From positions 11,971,862-12,035,861 of the forward strand of contig OX030958.1 of the NCBI GenBank assembly GCA_943735955.1: DNA of 64,000 nt, written 5' to 3'. Position numbers and translations under genes: made by a program. Below the pieces are notes generated by a model. It did not search any database. It had not been told where the DNA came from and saw only the letters and a program-made list of their open reading frames with translations. Shown here in pieces: positions 17,050 through 26,600 of this stretch. Origin of the DNA: Piscicola geometra. Lineage: Eukaryota > Annelida > Clitellata > Hirudinida > Piscicolidae. How positions within the stretch are numbered: position 1 is the stretch's first letter; every line of letters begins with the position of its first letter.

Positions 17050-17282
17050 CCTTAGCTGTGCCTTATGCACTCACCCTAGCTAGACGTAGAGTAGCTATAT
17101 AATATATATACTATGTACATATATATTAAATTTTTATACAAAAGCCGTATTCCGATGAGCAACCATGGACCACATATTTTTATTACTCAAAAACACGACA
17201 GCATTGAAAAATCGTTCAAGGGGTCTATTGCTTTCTCAGTGAAAAACCTTTGAAAAGGAAAAATATCTAAAAATCATAATTT

Positions 17283-17432
17283 TGTATCTAAAATGCCTCA
17301 AAAATTTGACAAGTAGCAAGCACAATCATGCCGTCCACCTATCGCTTCAGAGAAACACCTTAAAGACGACGCTTTACGTTCCTTTATCAATCAGCTTAAA
17401 AGATTCGTTATACAATTCTCTGAGCAATGAAA
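17283..17432. repeat. Outer part of left inverted-repeat arm (copy 1)
   Basis: Diverged reverse complement of about 22032-22185 (shared blocks include TATCTAAAATGCCTCAAAAA, AATCATGCCGTCCA and ACGACGCTTTACGTTCC). It is the outer end of the large inverted repeat whose inner part is at 20746-21220. The 3.3 kb between the two parts is absent from the right arm. Confidence 0.75.
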
Positions 17433-17761
17433 TTCGCACGACTGATTCGAAAACAATAAAATATCTTAACATAATCTTAAATCTAATCCCCTACCACTGG
17501 CTAAAAATAGTTTAAATAAATTGTTATTATTATTATTATCGTGCTCTACCATTCATTTAGAAATACACTACATGCACTAGGACAGTTTTTTTGTTTTTAG
17601 TTAAATTAAATATAAAAGTTATAAAAATATATGTATATATATATATATTATATACCCATGCATTTTAAAACTAAATCAACATCAAGCCCATTCCCTACTT
17701 TCAAGAACAACGGAAAGTATTATAAAAATGGGGTTTTGTTAATCACAACATTTTAATATAA

Positions 17762-17795
<34 letters not shown>

Positions 17796-18522
17796 TCTTC
17801 AGATCTTTACGAAAAGTAAATAATGATTTAGAAGTAGTTAAATAAGGAGGTAATGAGTTCCAAATATATGAACCAGCATAATGGAAAGAACGTTTAGCAA
17901 AAGAGTTATTAATGGAAGAGATGAAATATTGATTTTGAGTGGATGATCTTAAATTACTTCTATGAGGGTGAGATATTAATGATTTTAGGTATATTGGGGA
18001 TACGGATCTAGTATTTTAATCCAACTCCACAAACAATTGGGTGGAGCAACGTAGTTAAGGGGTGGAGCTTAAATAAAACTTTGGCAGACGCCATTACGAC
18101 GATTACGGCTATTTTAAATTATCTTAGTTTTATTTAGTTTTAACAAGTTTTTTTCCTATATTTAACGTTAATTCTTAAATAATATATAATTTTATAATAT
18201 AAATTTTGAATCTAAATATAAATTTTGAAGTGTTTTAGAATTTAGATTTCTTAAATTCATCGGTGCTTAAATCTTTGCCTCAATTATGGAAAAAAGACCT
18301 TGTAGACGTTTTTAAAGACATGTCAGTGTAACTTTTATTTTCTATCTTTCTGACTATGGAAATAGGAGGCTGCAGAGGCCAATCAGACTGTCATGAGGAT
18401 GCCAAGCCTGAAAAGATGGAGGAGGAAAAAGAATAAGAAACAGATATGGAGAGCTTGAAAAGGTAACTCGGGGATAGAACATAATGTAGTTGTTCCATAG
18501 TCCTTCACACCATGGGAGATGA

Positions 18523-18765
18523 AAGACCCTGCATATATGTACTTCTGTAACTTCCATACTCGCTATTGATTACCACAGAAAGGTTTTGCAGCTCAATTCC
18601 GACTCTGCCATGACCTTCAAATGGAAGGAGAAAACCACAGGCAAGTGGGAAGAGAGCTACAGATACCTGAACAAGGCACATCAAGAGTGCAATGCAGCCA
18701 GAAAGGAGGGCGAGCCGAAGATGAAGAAAATGTTTTTGCTATGTTTTGTATCATTTTTTAATTAA
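18523..18765 (+). other. Unexplained open frame inside Merlin (copy 1)
   Basis: An 80-codon stop-free stretch on the plus strand, opposite to the transposase. It encodes a charged segment (SAMTFKWKEKTTGKWEESY, then AHQECNAARKEGEPKMKKM) and ends next to AATAAA. Composition is much less AT-rich than its surroundings. There is no Met near the start and no family I recognise. It may be a captured host exon, part of an older Merlin second ORF, or chance. Confidence 0.35.
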
Positions 18766-18871
18766 ATAAACAATTACTTTTTTTTATTCAAATGAAATAT
18801 TTTCTGAGGTAAAAAAAGACAACTTGTGATTTTATAATTTTATTCAAGAACATGAAATTCACTAATGTTAT

Positions 18872-19698
18872 TTAAAATATTAATGAATAAATCTTGTGTT
18901 TTTTTGTGTGCTTCCACAAGAATTCAGCTATGTAGCTGTCCATCTGTGACTTTGAGATGCCCCTTTCAATCTTTTTCAGTTGTTTGAGTTGCCCCCACAT
19001 ACTCTCAACCGTTTGTGTATGGGCTCTAGTGGTGGGTTCAACAAAATTTGTACTGTGGTTTGGGTATAGTCCATTCCAATCATGACTTCGATCCCCTGGT
19101 AGGATGCCCACCTGTCAGATAAGATGATGGAGCCTGGAGCGATGCAGGCCCTGATCACTCCCAGCAGTGTGGTTGCAGTTCTATCCGGCACAGCATACAT
19201 GAATGCTTCTTTCGTCTCCCTGAAAATACCACCAAAAACCCACTGCTGTGGAAGTAGTCAGCCTTGGTGGTTCTTGCGTTTGGAGAATAAGGTCTCGTCT
19301 ATTTCGACATGCAGACCTGGGCCACCAACAACCAATGGAGTCTGAAAGATTCTCCAGAGACACACTTCTCGTATAGCACTTTTCCAGGAGATAAACGTGG
19401 AATGTGAAATTAGTAATTCTTTTTGACAGAATTTAAATGAAATTAAGTTATCGCTCCAGCAATAAATGAAGACAATAACTTTTTTCAGCTCTATTCTATA
19501 TTTCTCTAACCATGTTTCTTTCCTTAGGCTTATTCTCTGCCTGCAACTTCTTTTGAAGCACCTCCATGCCTCCAAAGGAACACATAGTTTCATACTATGT
19601 CCATTCCTGCATAAACGATTCGAATGTAGAATACCATAACTCTGAAAAAATTGTATTGCCATCTCATTGTTAAACGCTAAAATAGTACTAAAATTCAT
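18872..19698 (-). pseudogene. Merlin transposase (IS1595/ISXO2-like DDE), inactivated (copy 1)
   Basis: From Met at 19698 the frame shows a Cys/Trp-rich N-terminal part (CRNGHSMKL then WRCFKRSCRQRISLRKETW) and then the DDE domain. The first Asp is in HVEIDETLFSKRKN. An in-frame TGA at 19258-19260 follows, at a position where Arg (CGA) is usual, so a C-to-T change is likely. The same frame continues with WVFGGIFRETKEAFMYAVPD and ILSDRWASYQG (second Asp). Between about 19070 and 19081 the frame shifts to NHSTNFVEPTTRAHTQTVES (third acidic residue, Glu), ending at TAA near 18872. All three catalytic residues are still legible, but the gene cannot be translated through. The same lesions occur in copies 2 and 3. 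Confidence 0.9.
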
Positions 19699-20070
19699 CT
19701 TATCGTCTTAACTAGCATTAGAAATAATAACCTCTGTATATTTAACTAAAACGATTTTTTCGAATTGATAAACTATACTATTTAAATTATCAAACTATTT
19801 TATTTTAATTCTAAAATATTTGAATAAACTTCAAGTAAATACATTTTATAACTATTAAAAATTACTTTTAGTTGTTAAAAAATCTTTAAGCTCCACCCCT
19901 TAACTACGTAACTTGGTGGAGTTGGATTAAAATACTAGATCCGGGGATACTAGAGAGTTTTTTAGTTTAAACATAAAAACACAGATTTTAAATATAATCC
20001 TAAATTTAATGGGGAGCCAATGTAATAAGATGAGGCGCCAATGCGACACCCAAATCCCTTCGTGACCATA

Positions 20071-20745
20071 TTAACGTGAGTTGCTTTGGAGGCACAGCAA
20101 CCGAAGTACGGAAGTTTTTCGACAATTCTCAATGGCTTTTGCCATTTGAGGCTCTTGAATATAACAAAAATGCTAAGTTGTGTGTTTTATAATTATTTTT
20201 AAAGTGACGGGTTTATATATTTAGTGTACAACAAGATAGAATATTGAACCCAATATTTTCTTAACCTGTAATATTTCCGTTTAAAAAATATTTACTAAAA
20301 TAATACTTTTATAATTTAAATAATGTAAGAAGCGATAGATGTTTGTGTTTCCTCATATGGGCCCTTGCCTTGTTTGTCTTCCTAGTACTTCAGAACCTCA
20401 CCATCGAGCCTTTCTCATCTGAATGGCTCGGCTCCGATGAATAATCTCGCCAACTCAACTTGAGTTACTAAAGGGTTTGCTCTTTCAACTCATCATATTG
20501 CCGCTGAACATCGGACGGAAATTGTTATTTCAGTTTCTTGAGCTCTTGTTTTTATAAGTGCTGCCTAATCCAAGTCTCTCGAGTTTAATTAAATCAAGCT
20601 CTGAGAAAGGATTAATTGTTAGACTATGCCGCTACACGACTCATTTTTAGAGAATTTTTTAAAACAAATTTATTAAGTAAATATTAAATTTGATACATTA
20701 AAGTTTATCAATAGAATGAAATCTTCATTTGATACAGTTCAATCT
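20071..20745. other. Unassigned spacer (copy 1)
   Basis: Lies inside the 3.3-kb block (about 17433-20745) that interrupts the left inverted-repeat arm. It contains no long open frame and no element I recognise. Confidence 0.4.
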
Positions 20746-21220
20746 GAAAGTTTATAAATCGCACCGTCGATCATGTTTCAAGTGCAAATAAGATGAAATC
20801 GTTTAGTTTTTAAATCGTATATTCATTGGTCATAGTCGAAGAAGAATGCATTGAAATCGTCACACATTGAAGGGGTTGCACACTGAAAGACTAGGGTTCA
20901 GTCAGTCAGTCTCCCACAGTCTCCCAGACTTCAATATGAACCTTTCCAGATTGAAAAATAATTGTTAAGAATTGTAAAAAAGGCGGGAAGAAAAAGCAAG
21001 CGGAAAAATCACATGTGCACATCATGGCGAAGAAGAGTTCTATGAGGATTCAGAAACTAGCACTAAAAGTTGTTTTTCCGGTTAGGAGTTTCAAAAAAAT
21101 CTAATAAAATCAATTGAATCGATTCCAGTTATAATCACGGTTGTCATTGAGCGTTTTGATGCTTTGGTTAACAGTGACTCCAACGTATATGCCGACGATG
21201 ATGGCAATGATTACAGTGAC
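20746..21220 (-). repeat. Left inverted-repeat arm, inner part (copy 1)
   Basis: Reverse complement of about 21490-22031 with moderate divergence. It covers the remaining part of D exon 2 and its 3' flank, including blocks such as CACATGTGCACATCATGGCG and GTCTCCCAGACTTCAATATG. The paired arm at the right carries exon F and its 3' flank, so the repeat reflects two paralogous genes in opposite orientation. Confidence 0.85.
21110..21220 (-). pseudogene. Dispanin-like gene D, exon 2 cut at duplication junction (copy 1)
   Basis: Identical to the last 37 codons of intact D exon 2 in copy 3 (VIIAIIVGIYVGVTVNQS onward, ending NRFN and TGA at 21110-21112). At 21220/21221 it is joined to unrelated sequence starting GTGCCCGGGCG, so the loop motif, acceptor, intron and exon 1 are missing. 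A chimeric open frame crosses the junction (Met near 21322) but has no family N-terminus. Confidence 0.9.
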
Positions 21221-21477
21221 GTGCCCGGGCGCTATACAAAACTGACATTTATTTTTATTTTTTACATTTAACATGTAGTACCCACAATTAAAATACTCTA
21301 AAGAAGAAAAAAAATTCTTCATAGTTTATTTTCCTATTGGTCGTAAAAAATTATCCTTTATTTTTATAGATTTTCCAAGATAATTTGAAATTTATATTTC
21401 GATATAATGAACAATCCTAAGATAAATAAATACTTTGATTTGAAAGTCTTTAAGCATACTTCCATAAACACAAACAG

Positions 21478-21656
21478 TGTCAGGCCAGTCTTCGGCAAGC
21501 GAAGGGGACGCCACAAGAGCGAAAAAGCTCCGCAAGTCTTCGTACATCTTCTCTATTATGGGCATTGTGGCCGCTGTAATCATTGGCATCATCATCGGCA
21601 TAAACTATAGACTCATTGTAAGCCAAAGCGGCAAATCGATCAATGACTGGGAATGA
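21478..21656 (+). pseudogene. Orphan plus-strand exon 2 of dispanin-like gene F (copy 2)
   Basis: Acceptor ACAAACAG followed by TG-TCA-GGC-CAG opens an exon of 59 codons to TGA (21654-21656). It encodes SGQSSASEGDATRAKKLRKS, a hydrophobic segment (GIVAAVIIGIIIGINY) and a tail ending SINDWE. It is the closest match to gene D exon 2, in the opposite orientation, and has the common phase. The 257 bases on its left up to the duplication junction look like intron, and no exon 1 is present. Its exon 1, if it exists, lies left of the whole array, outside the window. Confidence 0.75.
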
Positions 21657-22185
21657 CTCAATTGATTTTATTAGCTTTTTTATAAACTTATAACCGGAAA
21701 ACTAACTTTTAGTGCTAGTTTCGGAATCCTCATAGAACTCTTCTTCGCCATGATGTGCACATGTGATTTTTCCGCTTGCTTTTTCTTCCCGCCTTTTTTA
21801 CAATTCTTAACAATTATTTTTCAATCTGGAAAGGTTCATATTGAAGTCTGGGAGACTGTGGGAGACTGACTGACTGAATCCTAGTCTTTCAGTGTGCAAC
21901 CCCTTCAATGTGTGACGATTTCAATGCATTCTTCTTCGAGTATGATCCGTGATTATACGATTTAAAAACTAAACGATTTCATCTTATTTGCACTTGAAAC
22001 ACTGATCGACGGTGCGATTTATAAACTTTCGTTGCTCAGAGAATTGTAAAACGAATTTTATAAGCTGACTGCCAGAGGAACGTAAAGCGTCGTCTTTAAG
22101 TTGTTTCTTTGAAACGATTGCTGGACGGCATGATTGTTATTGCGATTTTCACATTTTTGAGGCATTTTAGATACAAAATAAAACT
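21490..22185 (+). repeat. Right inverted-repeat arm (copy 2)
   Basis: Pairs with 20746-21220 and 17283-17432. It runs continuously through exon F, its 3' flank and the ACGTAAAGCGTCGTC block to about 22185, without the 3.3-kb insertion seen in the left arm. Confidence 0.82.
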
Positions 22186-23019
22186 AGATAATAAAATTGA
22201 ATGTTGTTAAATGAACTTCTTCAGAAAAATGTTAAATATAAATAAACTTAAATGCATACGAATATAAGGATTAATGCGATTAAGCTATGGTTTTTAAAGG
22301 GTCATAAAGGACGCAATTATTTCTTTTATCACAACAAATTCTCTATTTAATAATTCTATACATACCAAAATAGCAGCATTGATCTGTGGGATTTCCACTT
22401 GTTTTGCTTTATCACTTCTTAACTTCTCGTCCATTCAAAAACTCTACTGCCATTACAACTGAGCATTCATCGACGTCCTCTGTCTTCTTTCGAACCTCAA
22501 CTTGTTTTAAGATTTTTTGCCTATTTGATTATTAAGACTTTATCAGACTTTATTTAAATTTGTCACTTTTTTGAGTTTGCGCTTTAATTTGTTATTACAT
22601 TAAACATATCGACATGTTAGCTTCTACATGGGTTTATTCTCATCTTGCATCCCATACCTGAAAAATGCTAGATTGTTTGACTTTTTCTTTCCTAACAATA
22701 AATACTTTATTTATAAAAAATATAATTTCAAAATGAAATATTAGATTATTAAGAAGTTCTCAACAAAGTTCACGAAAGTTTTTTGATTTGATAATTACAT
22801 TTTAGTTTAATCGGCAAAAAAGTATTTAAGATTGTTTTCAATATCTAAATATGGAATTCATAAAATAAACCTTGCAAATGAAAGCTATAAAAAACTTCAC
22901 TGAGGTTAGAGTTCTGTCGAAAAAGATTTCTCAAATAGAAGGTTAAGATGGGGAGCAACAAAAGCCATTGAAATTAATCTTAAAATCTCAAAAGTTTAAA
23001 AACCAATTTCTGTATTTAA
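22186..23019. other. AT-rich spacer (copy 2)
   Basis: No open frame of interest, RNA gene or transposon end recognised. Confidence 0.5.
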
Positions 23020-23155
23020 GGATATAATAGTATCTACTAGTGCTCCCAAGGACGACGGCGATGATTGTTGAAATGGTAGGCCACACATAGGAAATGACAA
23101 AGAACATTTTGCACAAAAGCAAAATTGTTTGTTTTAGATTTATAGCTCCCGACAG
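23020..23155 (-). pseudogene. Possible relic exon 2 (G) of a dispanin-like gene (copy 2)
   Basis: The minus strand encodes FVISYVWPTISTIIAVVLGS followed by RYYYI, which resembles the second membrane segment and Tyr-rich end of gene B. On the DNA, AGATTTATAGCTCCCGACAG aligns with the corresponding loop region of B (AGACTTTTAGCTCCTGCGGA), interrupted by an AT-rich insertion. There is no usable acceptor or stop-defined exon. Tentative. Confidence 0.35.
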
Positions 23156-23473
23156 TAGGTTTGAACTATTTTTTTAGGAGTCAGCTTAATAGGTTATTAG
23201 AAACGTATGAGTTTACTCAAGAAAACATTTATTTTAAAAATATTTGTAAATGTGAATCCAATATAAAATATAGATTCAAATTGTTGAACACGAAAGTTGA
23301 TAAAATGCGTGTTTGGTGTCATAGAATAGATACTTCAAGTGAAAGTCATAGGAAAACATATTTTGTTTACTATTTTTTAGTGGTTAGTGGAGAAAAACTA
23401 TTAAAAAGTCGAATTTCAAATGTCAAACTAAATTATAAAGTGAAAAAAAAAGAAAAAGCAAAGAAGTAAATAG
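23156..23473. other. 3' flank of exon A (copy 2)
   Basis: Paralogous to 12830-13067 (3' flank of B), with shared blocks such as GTTTGGTGTCATAGAATA. The plus-strand open frame 23161-23469 lies in this flank and has no protein features. Confidence 0.55.
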
Positions 23474-23628
23474 TTATATATACCTAATAAGATGGCGTAT
23501 AAAAAAAATGAAGACGATGGTGACGATAACACTTATAAAAATGCCCGCGCAAGAGACGATGTAGGGAATCATGCGAAGAACATTAGCCCTCGAGATATTT
23601 CCACTGTGGGCGCTAGACTCCCCTGCCA
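23474..23628 (-). pseudogene. Orphan exon 2 of dispanin-like gene A (copy 2)
   Basis: Same exon as 77-231, with no difference noticed. Confidence 0.7.
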
Positions 23629-23676
23629 CTGTGTGTGTATGTTTGTATGTGTTTATGTTTATGTGTGTGAGTATGT

Positions 23677-26600
23677 CTCCTGTGGATACTCCATCCTGTG
23701 GATACTCCATCCTGTGGAGACTCCATCCTGTGGAGACTCCATCCTGTGGAGACTCCATCCTGTGGAGACTCCATCCTGTGGAGACTCCATCCTGTGGATA
23801 CTCCATCCTGGGGAGACTTCATCCTGTGGATACTCCATCCTGTGGATACTCCATCCTGTGGATACTTCATCCTGTGGAGACTCCATCCTGTGGAGACTCC
23901 ATCCTGTGGATACTTCATCCTGTGGAGACTCCATCCTGTGGATACTTCATCCTGTGGAGACTCCATCCTGTGGAGACTCCATCCTGTGGATACTCCATCC
24001 TGTGGAGACTTCATCCTGTGGAGACTCCATCCTGTGGAGACTCCATCCTGTGGATACTCCATCCTGTGGAGACTTCATCCTGTGGAGACTTCATCCTGTG
24101 GAGACTTCATCCTGTGGAGACTCCATCCTGTGGAGACTTCATCCTGTGGAGACTCCATCCTGTGGAGACTCCATCCTGTGGAGACTCTATCCTGTGGAGA
24201 CTCCATCCTGTGGAGACTCCATCCTGTGGATACTTCATCCTGGGGAGACTCCATCCTGTGGAGACTTCATCCTGTGGAGACTCCATCCTGTGGATACTTC
24301 ATCCTGTGGATACTTCATCCTGTGGAGACTTCATCCTGTGGATACTTCATCCTGTGGAGACTCCATCCTGTGGAGACTCCATCCTGTGGAGACTCCATCC
24401 TGTGGATACTCCATCCTGGGGATACTCCATCCTGTGGAGACTTTATCCTGTGGAGACTTCATCCTGTGGATACTCCATCCTGGGGATACTCCATCCTGTG
24501 GAAACTCCATCCTGTGAATACTCCATCCTGTGGAGACTTCATCCTGTGGAGACTCCATCCTGTGGACACTTCATCCTGTGGAGACTTCATCCTGTGGATA
24601 CTTCATCCTGGGGAGACTCCATCCTGTGGAGACTCCATCCTGTGGATACTCCATCCTGTGGAGACTTCATCCTGTGGATACTCCATCCTGTGGAGACTCC
24701 ATCCTGTGGATACTCCATCCTGTGGATACTCCATCCTGTGGAGACTTCATCCTGTGGAGACTCCATCCTGTGGAGACTCCATCCTGTGGAGACTCCATCC
24801 TGTGGAGACTCCATCCTGTGGATACTCCATCCTGTGGAGACTCCATCCTGTGGAGACTCCATCCTGTGGAGACTCCATCCTGTGGAGACTCCATCCTGTG
24901 GAGACTCCATCCTGTGGATACTTCATCCTGTGGAGACTCCATCCTGTGGAGACTCCATCCTGTGGATACTTCATCCTGTGGAGACTCCATCCTGTGGAGA
25001 CTCCATCCTGTGGATACTCCATCCTGTGGAGACTTCATCCTGTGGAGACTCCATCCTGTGGAGACTCCATCCTGTGGATACTCCATCCTGTGGAGACTTC
25101 ATCCTGTGGAGACTTCATCCTGTGGAGACTCCATCCTGTGGAGACTCCATCCTGTGGAGACTCCATCCTGTGGATACTCCATCCTGTGGAGACTTCATCC
25201 TGTGGAGACTCCATCCTGTGGAGACTCCATCCTGTGGATACTCCATCCTGTGGAGACTTCATCCTGTGGAGACTTCATCCTGTGGAGACTCCATCCTGTG
25301 GAGACTCCATCCTGTGGAGACTCCATCCTGTGGATACTCCATCCTGTGGATACTCCATCCTGTGGAGACTTCATCCTGTGGATACTCCATCCTGTGGAGA
25401 CTCCATCCTGTGGATACTCCATCCTGTGGATACTCCATCCTGTGGAGACTTCATCCTGTGGAGACTCCATCCTGTGGAGACTCCATCCTGTGGAGACTCC
25501 ATCCTGTGGAGACTCCATCCTGTGGATACTCCATCCTGTGGAGACTCCATCCTGTGGAGACTCCATCCTGTGGAGACTCCATCCTGTGGAGACTCCATCC
25601 TGTGGAGACTCCATCCTGTGGATACTTCATCCTGTGGAGACTCCATCCTGTGGAGACTCCATCCTGTGGATACTTCATCCTGTGGAGACTCCATCCTGTG
25701 GAGACTCCATCCTGTGGATACTCCATCCTGTGGAGACTTCATCCTGTGGAGACTCCATCCTGTGGAGACTCCATCCTGTGGATACTCCATCCTGTGGAGA
25801 CTTCATCCTGTGGAGACTTCATCCTGTGGAGACTCCATCCTGTGGAGACTCCATCCTGTGGAGACTCCATCCTGTGGATACTCCATCCTGTGGAGACTTC
25901 ATCCTGTGGATACTCCATCCTGTGGATACTCCATCCTGTGGAGACTTCATCCTGTGGAGACTCCATCCTGTGGAGACTCCATCCTGTGGAGACTCCATCC
26001 TGTGGAGACTCCATCCTGTGGAGACTCCATCCTGTGGAGACTCCATCCTGTGGATACTCCATCCTGTGGAGACTCCATCCTGTGGAGACTCCATCCTGTG
26101 GAGACTCCATCCTGTGGAGACTCCATCCTGTGGAGACTCCATCCTGTGGAGACTCCATCCTGTGGAGACTCCATCCTGTGGAGACTCCATCCTGTGGAGA
26201 CTCCATCCTGTGGAGACTCCATCCTGTGGAGACTCCATCCTGTGGAGACTCCATCCTGTGGAGACTACATCCTGTGGAGACTCCATCCTGTGGAGACTTC
26301 ATCCTGTGGAGATTCCATCCTGTGGAGACTCCATCCTGTGGATACTCCATCCTGTGGAGACTTCATCCTGTGGAGACTCCATCCTGTGGAGACTCCATCC
26401 TGTGGATACTCCATCCTGTGGAGACTTCATCCTGTGGAGACTTCATCCTGTGGAGACTTCATCCTGTGGAGACTCCATCCTGTGGAGACTTCATCCTGTG
26501 GAGACTCCATCCTGTGGAGACTCCATCCTGTGGAGACTCTATCCTGTGGAGATTCCATCCTGTGGAGACTCCATCCTGTGGATACTTCATCCTGGGGAGA

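Larger units (their letters stand above)
18004..19942 (-). mobile_element. Merlin-type DNA transposon, 1,939 bp (copy 1)
   Basis: Terminal inverted repeats at 18004-18073 and 19885-19942 start GGATCTAGTATTTTAATCC and agree for 27 bases, then again over about 25 bases around ACGTAGTTAAGGGGTGGAGC. The left one has a short insertion between the two blocks. The element is flanked by a perfect 8-bp target-site duplication, GGGGATAC (17996-18003 and 19943-19950), inside the retrotransposon frame. The 8-bp duplication and the IS1595-like (ISXO2) transposase domain inside identify the Merlin superfamily. The 18120-18350 stretch is AT-rich without features. Confidence 0.92.
17763..20070 (-). mobile_element. 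CR1/L2-like non-LTR retrotransposon 3' fragment, split by Merlin (copy 1)
   Basis: Reading the minus strand and removing the Merlin insertion, one frame gives a typical C-terminal end of a non-LTR reverse-transcriptase ORF. It contains LHWLPIKFRIIFK, then NSLVSPIYLKSLISHPHRS, then FHYAGSYIWNSLPPYLTT and a short end FRKDLKTLL. It is followed at 17763-17794 by a (TAA)n tail on the plus strand, as expected for the 3' end. The 5' part is missing or unrecognisable beyond about 20070. The HWLP and WNSLP blocks are characteristic of CR1/L2/Jockey-group elements. The fragment cannot be active. Confidence 0.78.

Noticed and set aside
17282..17515. A 77-residue plus-strand frame starting MYLKCLKNLTSS
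   Set aside because: It overlaps the outer inverted-repeat arm, whose partner at 22032-22185 does not keep the frame open.
21110..21322. A 70-residue protein starting MKNFFSSLEYFN across the duplication junction
   Set aside because: Its first half is intron-like sequence on the far side of the breakpoint; only the last 37 codons belong to gene D.
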